Shown here piece after piece: positions 49,128-61,457 of a DNA stretch of 64,000 nucleotides (within the stretch, counting starts at the first letter, position 1; the number at the start of each line of letters is the position of its first letter). The stretch lies in contig JAQFWX010000138.1 in the NCBI GenBank assembly GCA_027605045.1, positions 1 through 64,000 of the forward strand. The letters run 5' to 3'. This stretch comes from Phallus indusiatus (taxonomy: Eukaryota; Basidiomycota; Agaricomycetes; Phallales; Phallaceae). The position numbers and the translations under genes are program-made. The notes beneath the pieces were generated by a model, which was given only the letters and a program-made list of their open reading frames with translations, ran no database searches and was not told where the DNA came from.

Positions 49128-50305
49128 GAAGGGCGTCTTGAGGATGTTGGCGGAAACGGAAGAGAGATTAAGAGAGGAAAAAGTATTGAACTGTACAGTT
49201 GTGACTATCGTGTGTGACAAGGTCCGTGAATTTGGAAGATTTGAGGGCGCTTTTCGGCTGTTGACGCCGAGTAATTGGAGAAATCCTCCGGATTAGTCAG
49301 CGGCTATTATTCGAAAACGGCGTATCTGAGCAATTTGCTACACACTGGCATTTGTAGCCTCGAGGTCAGGCTATGGCATTTGTTGTACGACATGTTCTAT
49401 CCGTCCCACTTTGCAAAAAAAGCACAATAATAGTCGATCTACTAAACAAAAGTACCATTGACGGTACAGGATTCTCTCTCTTATGACATTCGACTCTGCA
49501 AGCTCATCCGTGCGCAAATGATGCTGGCTGTTGTCGCGTGTTTCTCATTTTCCTTCTTCGTTGCGTAGGTTAAAGCGAAACATGGACACCAGAGAATCCA
49601 GTGCTATCTCTCATACTCAGGTTCCATTCAACTCACTACATAAACTTGGGATCTTTTTCTCAAACTGGAGGTATCCCGCTTGGACAACATACTGCGCATA
49701 AAGAATTATGAGAGTCAAAGGGCAGAAACCATGATACTGACTTAGGTAATGTATCCATTCATGTACCGCAATTCCACAATTCCACAATTTCTATAGGAAG
49801 GCTTTCAGCTTAAGCGTTGGGTTGATTGGCAATTCTGCTATCTCAACTGAGGTTGATCATGCTCCATCGTCATGGGGCCGTTATCGGAAAGATTGTTGAT
49901 AGTTTCAGACACCAGAGCTCAAACTATGCCTGACAGCAAACGATGCCTAGATATCGAACGTCATTTTGTCCACGACGTGACTTGCCGTAGATATGTACCA
50001 AAAGAATTGAGTACTTCGGCAGGAATCGAGCCAGCGAAGTCGGTTTGTGATGCCACGAAGCTCAATAGGTGTCCGAAGGCACGACGTTTACCTGATAAAA
50101 CACGCAAAAGAACTTGTGAACCGGTCCAGGACCCCTGCCACTGGATTCTTTGAAGATGAAATCCGAAAATCATCATTCATGAAATGTGCCCCAAGCCTAG
50201 ACATGTAGTAGGTGGATTCTGATTGGGCGCGAAACCAACCGAGGTATATACAAAAGGGGAGCAGTGATAGTGTGGCCATCTCCCAACATCGTTATGGGTA
50301 CTACC
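49128..50305. other. 1.2-kb divergent region RPL7 / P450
   Basis: It contains the RPL7 promoter at its left and the P450 promoter at its right (a TATA-like gtatata lies at 50242-50248). ORFs at 49078-49296 and 49872-50153 have no recognisable protein character. Confidence 0.45.
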
Positions 50306-52448
50306 ATGGAGGTCGCGAAAGCTTGCGCAATATGCTTCTTCGCGGCTTTCTTTTTGTATTGGCTCCAACAAAAAACACGTATTCCAAAAGGCAACTTGCA
50401 TATGTCCCTCAATTTCACCTATCATGAACTTATTGATCAGCCGCTTTAGGATGCAAACTCCCTCCCGGTCCTCGAAAACGTTTCTTAATCGGGAATTTGT
50501 TGGACATTCCTACTGGGAATCAAGAACGCGTTTGTCGTGAATGGCCCAAGTTGTACGGTTGGTGTTCATGGTTAATTCCCCCTATTAAAATTCTCAAATT
50601 TCATGCAGGCGATCTGACATACTTGAACATCGTTGGTACCTCTCTTCTCTTCGTAAATTCATATGAAATGGCTGTCGAGTTGTTTGAACGCCGAGGAGGA
50701 TTATATTCCGATCGGTTTCAGTCAACGATGCTGGTTAAGCTGTACGTTGACTTTTTCTTTTCACCTAAAAATGTTGATGGAATCGTTGACTACCTTAACT
50801 CGAAAGAGTGGGCTTTGACTGGCATTCCGCAATAATGCAACCAAACGAAAGGTGGAGATACCAACGTTCGATTTTCAACAGATTTTTGGCCAAGTCTTCG
50901 ATGGAAGAATATCAAGGATCAGTCGAGATACATGCCAAGTTTGTGTTATAAACCTCTTAAATATGTCTGTTTTTCTGAACTCAGGTTATCTGGGCATCAG
51001 AGATCTATTATGTCGTCTTTATCAAAGTCCAGGCAGATTCACGGATCACGCTAGGCACGTCGTCGGGTCTGTAATCATGGATGTGAGAAATTTTATATTG
51101 TTCGAGTTATAGTACCGATAATATTTTATTTATTTTAAGGTCACTTATGGTCTGAAGAGCCTTCCAGAAAATGATCCTTATACAGAGTTAGCAGAACATG
51201 CGCTGAAACTTTTTGAGGACGTCGCGACTCCGGGAGCGGCCTTGGTGGACTTCTTTCCAATGAGTACATCAACGTGCTAGTCTCCTAGAAGTATCATATG
51301 ACAACCAGCTAGTGCAATACATTCCGGCTTGGGCTCCCGGTGGGGGTTTCAAGCGCAAAGCTGAGACGCTCAAAGCAGCATTCAAAGAGATGAGTGCGGT
51401 TCCGTTTTCGGCTGTCAAAGATGGTCTCGTATGTGTTCTTATCGATTTAGTCGGTTGATTTTGTTAATCAAAAGTCTTTTAGGAATCGGGTAACGCAGCA
51501 CCTTCGATAGTGAGAACTGTTCTTGAAGAACTGCACTCTAAGAAGTCTTCTATAACGGCCGAAGAAGAAATGACCATCCAAACTCTAGGGGCAGTAATTT
51601 ATGGAACTGCCATTGACACAGTACATCCTGTTCATTATCCATATAGAAATATGTTCATTTCAATTTCAGACAGAGGCAGGAATGCTGATGTTCTTCTTCA
51701 CTATGCTTCTATATCCAGAGGCTCAAAAAAAGGCCCAAGAAGAGTTAGATAAAGTTCTCGGAGAAAGTACTTTGCCCTCAATGGAGGATCGAAAAAACCT
51801 TCCCTACACTGAAGCCTTGTGCAAAGAAGTTTTGCGCTGGCATCCAGTTGGCCCTCTTGGTTTTCCCCATATGCTCAGAGAAGACGACATAGTTGGAGAA
51901 TATTTTATACCGAAAGGCACTCTCGTGATAGGAAACGGGTGGTAAGTGTTATTATTCAACTAGCCACACCAACTTCTCAAATTGTATCAAGGGCTCTTTC
52001 GAAATCTACGTCAATTTACGGGGATGACGTTGAAAGCTTCAAACCGGAAAGATTTTTGAGACCCGGTGCCGTATTTCCGGAATTAGAATTTGGGTTTGGC
52101 CGGAGGTGAGCTCTCTTATATGCCTCCCCCAAGCCATCGAAAGTATGACACTATCGATAGGATATGTCCTGGTCGGCATTTCGCCGATAGCTTACTGTTC
52201 AGCGTAATGGCGCATATCTTGTATATGTTCGACATCAGCCCATGCGACACACCCACAGGACCCGATCTGCCAAATGCACAGCCTGAAGGTTTTGATTCTG
52301 GATTGATTTCGTGAGTTACATCGGGACATTTCAGATATCCGTATTTAAAATAATTGAATTCAGGCGTCCGAAGCCGTTCAAGTGCAAGTTCACGCCACGC
52401 TCGGAGCAGAAAAAGGCCCTGCTCGAGCATTTGATCAACGTTAAATAA
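50306..52448 (+). CDS. Cytochrome P450 monooxygenase
   Basis: An ER-anchored P450 of the fungal O-methylsterigmatocystin oxidoreductase-like type. Start MEVAKACAICFFAAFFLYWL is the membrane anchor; an alternative ATG lies at 50294. The Pro hinge KLPPGPRKRFLIGNLL follows. Next come GDLTYLNIVGTSLLFVNSYE, ERRGGLYSDRFQSTML, then LVGFDWHSAIMQPNERWRYQ. The I-helix reads YGTAIDTTEAGM, the K-helix ExxR is EVLRW, and the PERF motif is FKPERFLRPG. The heme loop is FGFGRRICPGRHFAD, with Cys in FxxGxRxCxG. Nine or so introns must be removed; several are easy to mis-splice. The substrate is unknown, and there are no obvious secondary-metabolite genes next to it. Confidence 0.88.
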
Positions 52449-53029
52449 TAATTAATATTCACCTTTACGCTGCAATTAAATGACTCAGGAGTCAGAATCA
52501 CGTAGTTCTTTTTTTCTTGATCAACTATCATTTGTGCAACCTTTCTTGCAAATCAAAGTAAAGTGATATGAACTGAAACTCGGAGATACCGACACTGTTT
52601 GCGAGAGAAAAATCGAACTGTAACCCCATCTGTATTTAACAAAAAGCAAAGACTACAGATAACATCGATAACATTTCACATTTATGGACAATACCTAAGC
52701 AAACTTCAAAGCAGTAGCTCAATAGGGGTGGGAACTGGCGCGACATTTACTTGATAGAACCTGATATGTGGAACACGGAAAAGAAGCCAACTGAATCGAC
52801 CGGACCTGTCAGTGAGTTCTTTTGAGAACCAAACATTTTTATGTTTGTTCGTTGCATTGTCACGGGTCATTATTTGCAGGTACTATTAGCACATTTAATT
52901 TCTATTATTATACATCAATACATCCTGATTATCTTCTCACAAATACACAACATCTTCAACAGCTAAGGATCGTATTGGGTGAGCTACGGGAAGAGTCAGC
53001 GAATGAAGAGCACATAACGAAAAAAATCT
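52449..53029. other. Convergent 3' region P450 / SMC1
   Basis: The 581-bp space lies between converging genes. An 80-codon ORF at 52822 (+) has no recognisable sequence. Nothing else is seen. Confidence 0.45.
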
Positions 53030-56000
53030 TCATACATCCAATGTTAATGTATGGGAGCTATTGATCTCCTGGTCACGATATATTCCGACAAGAGAGGTCC
53101 CCTTTTCATACAATGATCCTTTCAAGCTGATAACGATGAACTGAAATTCGTCTGAAGCATGACTTCGGATGTAATTGGCTATCTTTGCGACGTTAGTATT
53201 GTCTAGCGCAGCGTCAACCTCGTCCAGCACAAAGAAGGGGGACGGATGAAAGCTAACAAGACCATAAGTATCAGGCCATTTAACATCTAAGGGTTATCCA
53301 TACCTGTGGATAGCGAAAAGAAGTGCAAGTGCCGCAACTGTCTTCTCACCACCAGACAGTTGCTCCATGTCCCTAAATCGCTTCATAGGTGGCATGGCAT
53401 GATACTTTATTCCGCTCAGGTACGGTTCCTTGAAGTAGAGTAAGCGTCAGTGTTCAACGATCATAAACAACGAACCTCATTGTCTTCCAGACTTAAGTAG
53501 GCTACACCGCCCATAGGAGCTGCTTTGCCTTTAGTGAGATCTTTATATACCTCATCTATACGTTCCGCTATATGGTTGTAGGCGCGATTGAAAAGATCAC
53601 ACCTGAAAAGAAAGCGTCGGAATTATCTAAGTGATAAACCTAAACGACCGTCGTACCTTCGTTTCTTCACATCATTGAACTCATCACGCGCCGTTTTTGA
53701 CTCCTTCCGAGCTTTGTCGGCTTCTCTTTCGGTTTGCGCCAATTTGGCTTCAACATCATCTAGCCTAAATTACGAGTCATTGATTCATCAGTAAGAGTCA
53801 AACTTTGACAGCAATGGAAACCCACTTTTCCATAGCCTTCATATTCGGGGCCATGCGTTCAATGTCCGTATTGAGCTTAGCGATTGCAGTGTCGAACTCG
53901 GCCCCAACGTCAGCAGAACCATCCTGAGCAAAGTGAGCAAAGAATGATTGCGCAGTATAATGTCACAACACACTTCGCGTTCATCGTCTTCCAAAAGACT
54001 GAAATCGACTTCAAGACCATAATCATTAACTTCCTTGGGTCGCTGTGTGTGATCTTCGTCATCTACGTCCATTGCCACTTCGTTCCGGAGATTCTATGTA
54101 ACGTTATATGTATAACTTCCTCAAACACAGATGAAAGTACCTCACCTCTTCCATTGGAACGTTTTTCAGGTTTCCGTGAAGCAGCGGCAGAGGAATCTCC
54201 TCCAGTCTGCTTTTGCGATAAATACCAGATCGCTCGGAGGCTAGCTTTTCAATCTCGTCGTTCTACAAACGGAACGCACAACTGAGTCCTCATTCCTTTT
54301 TAGTTGAGTGAACATACCTTCGACGCAATGTCTTTCAAAGCTTTGTCAAGTGCTTTGCTCGACTTGCCTGCTACCCGCTTAACCTCATCTAGAGCCGCGG
54401 TCTTCTCTTCCAGCGTTTTTTCAAAGTCTTTTAATTCTTCGCGAATTTCACCGATTGCAGCTTGATCTTCATCCAGCTCTTGTTGAACGGCTTTTTTGGA
54501 CGCTAAGAGTTTGGAGAGTGTGTTTTTGTGTTCTTTCGCTGTATTGCCCAACGTCTGCAAACGATCTTTCAGGGCTTGCAATGATTCTTCTTCAAACTTA
54601 ATTCTATGTTTAGGTGAAAAAAAGATCGTCTCAGTTTTAAAAAAAAGTCAGGTACAAGAGACGAAACGCAACTGGTGGTTCAGTCGAGCGATTTGAGTAT
54701 CAAATCGTAATCGCAGCTCGCTTTCCTCCTGAGACGCTTTCAATTGTCGTTCCTCAAACTCCCGAATGTGCGATACTTGAACTTTGCGACAGAAGCTGCG
54801 AAATATATTATCTTCAGTCGCGTCAATGATGTCGGTTAGCTCTTTTATACGTTTCTGGAGCTTTGTATGTGACGTCTTCATCTAAAACGAGAATGTCTAT
54901 GCTTTGACGAAAGCGTGAAAATGAGCTGATCACAAACCTTTTCAAGCTCAGGGTGATGCTTCGTGAGTTCTTTCTTAACGTGTTGCAGCTCCTGTTTGAC
55001 TCCAGCCAGTCTATGCGTGCACGCAACCTGGCGGAAAAGTTATTGAATCGCAAGTTGTTGAGCTGACAGAAGTATTGAAATAACCAACGTACCAGTTCAT
55101 CCCTGCTTATCATCAATGACGACTCAAGACGATTGATTTCTGCGACTAGATTTTCGTCCCCTTTGGCTCTTGGCTTTGTTTTGTTAATCTCCTTGAGTTC
55201 AAAGAGCAATGCATCACGCTGCCTGTGCAATGCTACGAACGTCGTCTTAGAAATTGCGACAAACCATATACGTCAAGAAAATCCGACCTACATTGGACAT
55301 CCTTCTCCTCCCACTTCTTGTTGTTGTTGTGTGTGCTACGACCACCAGTGATCAACCCGCTTTTATGTATGATGGTCCCCTCCAACGTCACAGCTATGAC
55401 TTAAATTGAGAATCAAGAATATTTATAACGATCGGAAACCAACCTTTGACCTCTTGTCCTTTTTCGTAACATACGTATCGGGCAACCTCCATGGTATCAC
55501 ACACTAGGGCATTACCGCAAGCATGATGCATAGCTCGCTCTAAAGACGCGTCAAATTGTATACAATCGACCGCAAGTCTTGCGCCTTTTGCGAAGCTACG
55601 GAACTTGTCATTGATGGGCTTTGCTTGAATTGTGTCTAACGGAATGAATGTGGCTTGACCAGCTCGCTGATTGCGTAAGTACTATTAAAGAGAATGAGTT
55701 GATCACGTGTGACATCACGACTGAGAAAACATCATACTTCAATGCAATCGATTGCCGTCTTTTCGTTATCGACAATTAGTGCATCAGTGTTTCGGCCTAG
55801 AATAACAGATACGGCCGTCTCGAACTTTCGCTGTGTCGGTTGACACAAGTCAATAACTCGGCCGCGAACGCCTAATGGAAACGAGCTTTGCAAGCACGTT
55901 CATTTTAATGACAGAAAAGTCGTCAACTAACCTGGGAAAATCCGCTGCAGACTGGCGAAAACTTCTTTTCTCTTAGCCTCCTTCTCCGATTCTTTTTGGT

Positions 56001-58035
56001 CGACACCGGCTTGAAGTAGTTTGGTATAGCACTCTTGTAGCTTGTCATTCAATTCGGCCTCGCGTTGACTAAGTAAAAAATGGTTCAGCAGAAAGTTTTA
56101 CGTTGCTGAAACGTAAAGCCGTACGCTACTCTATTGCGCTCTGACTGAATCTCATCATGCTGTTCTTTCGTGCGCTTGAGTTCTTCCTGAAGACTTGCAA
56201 CTTTTTGTTCAAGCTGAACGAATAATTAATTCACTCGAAAAAAGGTACTATATAGAGCCTCACCTCGTCCTTCTGCGCCTGGAGGGTGGTCTGTTCCTCG
56301 TCTAACTTCGTTGCCCGTTCGTTGTACTGTTGAATTTTGCTATCAAGCATAGCCAACGCCCGTCCTTGAATCTTTTCTTCTCGACGAAGAGTTTCAACTT
56401 GCTGTCGTGACCCTACTTCCTGGACATTCGCAGTCGCTTTTCTGCATAAGGGCTGAGAAACGATGAACGGCGGTGAGAGAAACGTTTACTCACAGCTTCC
56501 GGTATTCTTCCAGATCCTCGGTAGAAAATGAATAGTCTTGGTTAGAAGTCTTTTTAGAAGCTTCTATATAAGATGCGTTAATGTCTTCAAAGAGAAAGGA
56601 CAAAAGAAAAGGGGCACTGTCTCTGCGTACGAACCTTGTGCGGCGGCAGCGGAAGCCTTTTGTATACCGCTAAACTCATTCTTCAGCCTTTCTAGCTTTT
56701 GCTCTTGTCGCTCTTCGTCTTTATGAATCGTTTCCGCCAGGTCATTGGCTGACTTCAACCTTCGTTCCGAGTGAGCCACTTGCGCTTCCAGCGCCACCAT
56801 CCCTGGTTGCTAGTGACAATTTATGAATTCTGGCGATTCTTGAACAAAGAAACGAGAGCAAACTAACTTTTCCTTCCAAAGCTTTTTCTTGTTTTCGAAC
56901 TTTCCTTTCACGCTTGGAGACTTCAGCTCGAGCTTTAGCCTGTTCTTCCCGGGCAGCAGCTAGCTTTTCTTCGTGTTCCTTTTGTCTTTCTCGTAACGTG
57001 GACAAGTCTTCATTCTGTGCTTCAATCTCTTGACTATTCTGTTGGATTTTCGCGTCGATATGGTACAGTTTCCATAGTATTCGTTGGAGTATTAAAGCAT
57101 CCTATCCATGATCGAGTGAGAAAAACGTTACACACGAAGTGAGGGAGACAAACCCTCTCAGAACACATCTTTTCGAAACGTTCAGCTTCCGATTTTTGTT
57201 CTTTGAATTGCTTTATCTCGCCCGCAATACCACGTCGTTTGGTGAAATTGAAAGTGGCGTTCTCAGTTGCACGGTCTTGCAAAGCTTTTGCTTGGTCGTA
57301 TTCCGAGGCTAGTTCGAGAGAGCCGCTAATTTGTTCCACGAGACGCGTTAAATCCTTGGGTGATTGAGATGCAACGGCTTCAACGTCTCCCTGTTAGTGG
57401 ATGAAGTTATAGCATCATAATAAGTTACGCGTATGAGAAACGTGCGTACCTGGAATACCAAAAAGTTTTTCGCTCGCACGAGGATACTGTGCTTTTCTAA
57501 GGATTGGTTATACGTTTGATAGGTGACGACCTTTCCGTTCAGTCGATATTCACTGTTTCCATTCATCGAGATTCTGCCACATAAGTGAGCTTAAGCAAGC
57601 ACAAAGAATCATAAAAGGCCGCGTACGTCCGCTGATATTTCCACTCCTTTTTGGCAGGATCTTCATATACAGCTAGAACCCACGCTTTTTGAGAAGTCCC
57701 TTCTCCCTCTTGTGTTTCTTCTTCTTCCTCTTGTTGCTGGTCACCCTCTTCACCTTCACGTGCGAGGCGTCTTCCACGATATATCAAGTCGCGAAGCTGA
57801 CTGCTACGAAGCTGTGCACTTTTAATACCAAGAACAAACGAAATAGCATCCATTAGATTCGATTTCCCAGCTCCATTTGGGCCGATTACACTGGTGAACT
57901 GGCTGAAAGGGCCTATGACTTGGTGGCCGCTGAATTTCGCGATGAGGGTCAGGTCACGTCGCGACAGTGGATTTTGGCGAAGAAACTAACCGGTACGACT
58001 TGAAGTCGCATACTTCTATGCGAATTAGAGGCATA
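53030..58035 (-). CDS. SMC1: Cohesin subunit SMC1
   Basis: The SMC ATPase that pairs with SMC3 in the cohesin ring. Exon 1 is [15 protein letters not shown] (58035 down). It is spliced to [20 protein letters not shown] and [14 protein letters not shown], which hold Walker A and the lead-in. The N-terminal head continues with [24 protein letters not shown] and [20 protein letters not shown]. Coiled coils fill 57300-55700 and 55300-53700. The hinge spans 55340-55700 ([33 protein letters not shown]). The C-terminal head carries the ABC signature [20 protein letters not shown] (near 53310-53370) and Walker [15 protein letters not shown] (about 53200-53240). It ends [20 protein letters not shown]. 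About 25 introns. The C-terminus is short after the D-loop region but of normal family form. Confidence 0.94.
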
Positions 58036-58720
58036 TCGCGCGCCGAGTACAGCTATGCTTGAACAATACTTGAAGACGGGTGATTGAAACGGCTTGTGCT
58101 GACGTAATGCAAATGATTCTGACTCAACTTTGCTTCGGAGGCAATACGGAGGTGGTAGTTCTTCCCTCTTTCTTTCTTCAAACATTCCGGCCAGTTACTG
58201 TAATATATATCAGGGTCGCTGCTAGGTCTATCAGTTCTGTTGGAGAACCTAACTTGTTGTGGCCTGGTTTTCGGTTGACACTTCGGAATGCCAGAGATAT
58301 ATTAAAACAGGTTCAAAGATCTTTTCAAGCTAAGATCGCCAAATTGGAAGGATACATGCTTACGCACTCAGTTTCGTCAACGGTTTTAATACCATTCTGT
58401 TTAGGAGTAACAAGAACCACACGGTAGAAGATGTGACATAAGTGGGGCCACTGTTTTTGTATGCATTGACCACTGTTAGATCAACGGGATCTCGACTTCC
58501 GATATTCTTTGCGGGTAAGGACCGACCGTACAGGTGAGTCTCGACTCATTATCCTGGAGACTGAGCTTGTGTTATTAAGTTCGGAGTTATTACATACTTC
58601 ATACTTAGATGCAATCTTCGCAGAACTGCAATTCAGAGCACTGGCAGCTAATAATACACCGGTCTCTCATTCCTTTGCAGTTACACACTACTGAGGCTAC
58701 CCAACATTTTCAATTATCGT
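58036..58720. other. Spacer upstream of SMC1, no gene
   Basis: About 0.7 kb. A 115-codon ORF (58080-58427, +) lacks recognisable features and overlaps the SMC1 promoter, so it is not called. The decayed family copy C begins at 58721. Confidence 0.45.
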
Positions 58721-59240
58721 CTAGCTTCGAAGTAGCATATCTTCGACGTCATCGAAAGAATACGTAACCGCAGAGGGACATTCCTGCAATTGAACTTTAT
58801 ACGATTCGACCGTTCGGTTTGTTAAAGAATAGTTCGCGGCGATAATTTTATGGCATTCACGACTATCCTCATCCCAAAGAATCTCATGATGAAATTCAGA
58901 AAAGTTTCTCAAGAGTTCATTCACTTCCGTGGGTTGAAGCTTTATAAATTGTACATCCCGACTAGCGATAGGCGGTGGTTTCGGTAATATTTAGGTGGCA
59001 GCTAGCTCGGTTGAGTCGTTCGGCGGCTGCTGCCTCGCCCGTATGCTACAGGGAAGTGTATACAGTTATAACAAAAGATGCAGGAGTGTTGAACACGAAA
59101 TGACATACATATGTGCACTGTGGGCTTCGGAAAACCGTATGTCAACTTCGCACTGGATTCGCTCAGAAAGGTAATTGTACTCGCAACTGACAAGCACAGC
59201 CTCTAGTAAGCCGACTGCCATCTTTGCAATAAGCATATGC
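58721..59240 (-). pseudogene. Truncated member (C) of the MEEYY/HHRIxWD family
   Basis: Exon 2 (59240 down, after a ttttgag acceptor) reads HMLIAKMAVGLLEAVLVSCE, YNYLSERIQCEVDIRFSEAH. Exon 3 reads DVQFIKLQPTEVNELLRNFS, EFHHEILWDEDSRECHKII and TYSFDDVEDMLLRS, ending at a stop (58721). Between them the only in-frame splice leads through an in-frame TAA (tta at 58991-58993). No exon 1 equivalent (MPPxxLS...MEEYY) is found upstream to about 59500. The copy is therefore a 5'-truncated pseudogene. It lies downstream of intact copy B on the same strand. Confidence 0.8.
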
Positions 59241-60158
59241 CTCAAAATGTATAAATCACGGGACAGAAAAGACGATACGATGAACCAATGGGGATTTGGA
59301 CCTCATTTTAGACTCCATGTTTAATAATTCCCTTACGCTAAAGAAGATGAATATCTCCTTGGAGAGGATGACAATGTTTAGTAGGTCAATCATAAATAGA
59401 ATTGTCTGTCCATTTCCCACCTTCCCCTCTTAACTTCCTTGTCATATGATTCTGAACAGAGACAGAACGAAGGCCGTCTCGGTGGGACCTTGGTTTGTTT
59501 GACCTCTAGCAACTGCGAAAAATTCCTCTGTAAGTTGATTGGATCCTGGTTCGAAATAGTTTGAATTTCTGGCTTGGATGTACTTTTATTGTCGAATGTC
59601 GACGGAACGTAGTTGTTGAAGGGATATTTAAATAGTAAATGCGTGTTCCCGGATTATGGCTAGATATATCAACTACTTAGCCCAGTTACTCGTTCTCAGA
59701 AACCGCTGGGCGATCGATGATTACCTGGTATGTGGCCCGTCTTTCACAAATTCTTCAAATCTTTGTTTCTTTGGAGCTCAGTGGGCAGTTTTCTTGACAT
59801 CTCAAATTATGAAGTAATTAACTGTGTTCCTTGTATAGTTTCACCGCCGGATCTTGAAAAAATGCAACGGTTGAGGCTGAAGCATTGTGGACGGCAGCGA
59901 TAACCTAACCAGTCTTGCATGAGATTCCCGGGACATTTTAAACCTTGATTTTGAACCTCAATTTCTGAGTGAAATTAGACGGCTGAACATGAAAGCTTGC
60001 ACGCATCGTTGGAGAGCTTCGCCTTGTGTGGTTTTATCCAATATGGAAGTGAACTTCTCATTTACATGCATGACAGGGATAACTGCACAGTAGAAAGCAA
60101 TCAAGTAAATCCCACAAAACTAATTGAAGAGTTAAGTAGAACAAACATTATAATTAGG
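59241..60158. other. 0.9-kb spacer with a possible mini-gene
   Basis: No firm gene. At 59656 an ATG preceded by an atatttaaat TATA-like box opens MARYINYLAQLLVLRNRWAI, then DDYL and a good donor gtatgtgg. A tatag acceptor near 59840 would add only 11 residues (about 35 in total) before a stop. This is too short to call. Confidence 0.35.
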
Positions 60159-61029
60159 CTACACAACAACCATTGAGCTCCGCAATAACATTTGCTTGAC
60201 ATCCTCGAACGAACATGTGAATGCATAAGGAGATTGCTGCAACTGGACCTCATACGAGTCGATTGATGGAGTCGATCGAGAATAGTTCACACCAACAACT
60301 TTATAGCATTCGCAACTATCCGCATCCCAAAAAATTCTGTGATGAAGCTCGGCAAAGTTCCGCAGGTATTTGTCCACTTGAACAGGCTGAAGTTGTATAA
60401 GCTGCGCGCTCTGATCAATTGGAGGGAGAATGGCCCGGGGTAATAGCCGTTGCGGGGTGGCGGTAATTTGGCTGGGTTGCTTGGTGACTGCTGGTGTCTT
60501 GCGGTTTCTAGAGGGGAAGTGCAAATAGTCAGAACCAATGGCCTTGCCTTTTGCGTATAAAATGATATACATATACTCTCTGCTGAGCCTTGTAAATCTT
60601 ATGTCAACTTCATACTGAGCGTGCTCTGGTAGACAGCCGTATTCACAATTGACGAGTATAGCGTTTAAGCCCATCGCCGTCTTGGCAATAAACATATGCC
60701 TGAAAATGCGTACGTTACCGGGATTAGATGATCCCAGTAAGCAAAGAATCTTACTCAAAAGGCGTCTGAGCATTCGTGGTAAGCGCAGGCTCAAATTTTT
60801 GATAATACTCTTCCATGTTTGTACCCTTTGATGGGTATATTATCTCTCGACCCGTTTTCGGCTCAAGTGCTCTGGAGGCTTCGTCGCAAGCTTGATCGAA
60901 AATATCGGGTGTACAGCTGGAGCGAGCCGCGGATGCGTGTTCGTGAGCCAAAGTCAAGAAACGGAGCTTCCGGCTGACGATGGAATCGACCAGTACCTCT
61001 TCATCGGCAGATAGTTGTCTTGGTGGCAT
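60159..61029 (-). CDS. Unrecognised family protein B (MEEYY/HHRIxWD family)
   Basis: Exons 60755-61029, 60577-60699 and 60159-60507 give 248 residues, both introns in phase 2 and at the same places as in copy A. Exon 1: MPPRQLSADEEVLVDSIVSR, KLRFLTLAHEHASAAR, GREIIYPSKGTNMEEYYQKF. Exon 2: HMFIAKTAMGLNAILVNCEY, CLPEHAQYEVDIRFTRLSRE. Exon 3: LPPIDQSAQLIQLQPVQVDK, YLRNFAELHHRIFWDADSCE, CYKVVGVNYS, TCSFEDVKQMLLRSS. I chose Met 61029 because it aligns with the start of copy A; an upstream ATG at 61044 exists. Copies C and D resemble B more than A. Function unknown. Confidence 0.75.
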
Positions 61030-61457
61030 ATTACCCAGCAACATGTCCTACGGACGGCGTAAACCCGCTTGGACGAAGCAATTTCAAGCTCCTCCTTTTA
61101 CGCACTAAATGAACCAAACCGGAACGCGTCGTCGAGTTGCGTCCACGCGCCTCAAAATTTGCACTCAAGAGAGAGATTTCACTTGCAGATCGTATAGCAT
61201 GAATTAAAATAATTGTGAATACGAGAATCCAAATCCTCAGAAGTAGCAGCAAAGCAAATGAATTGATGATGAGCGTCTATAACACCGCAAATGCCAAATC
61301 ATCCTGCGCCACGTGACATACGTGACAGGTGTATATACACTGCAGATTTCAGAAATGACACGTACAAGGCCGTAAAACATTCAAACGTGCGCCAATCCTT
61401 ACTTTTTATTATAACCGCTTGCATCTAGAGGTCTTTCTGTTTCAACTGTATACATCC
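61030..61457. other. Divergent promoter region, family gene B / HUT1
   Basis: The 428-bp space lies between divergent starts. An E-box CACGTG at 61310-61315 and nearby tacgtgac (61319-61326) precede a gtatata TATA-like run (61331-61337) on the HUT1 side. No ORF of note. Confidence 0.45.

Noticed and set aside
50740..50950. Apparent frameshift and stop in the P450 after the STMLVKL stretch
   Set aside because: Reading the donor as ct|gtacgt and the acceptor as cgaaag|ag gives LVGFDWHSAIMQPNERWRYQ in frame, a normal P450 continuation. The gene is intact.
58080..58427. 115-codon ORF upstream of SMC1
   Set aside because: No recognisable sequence or splice signals, and it lies in the promoter region of SMC1.
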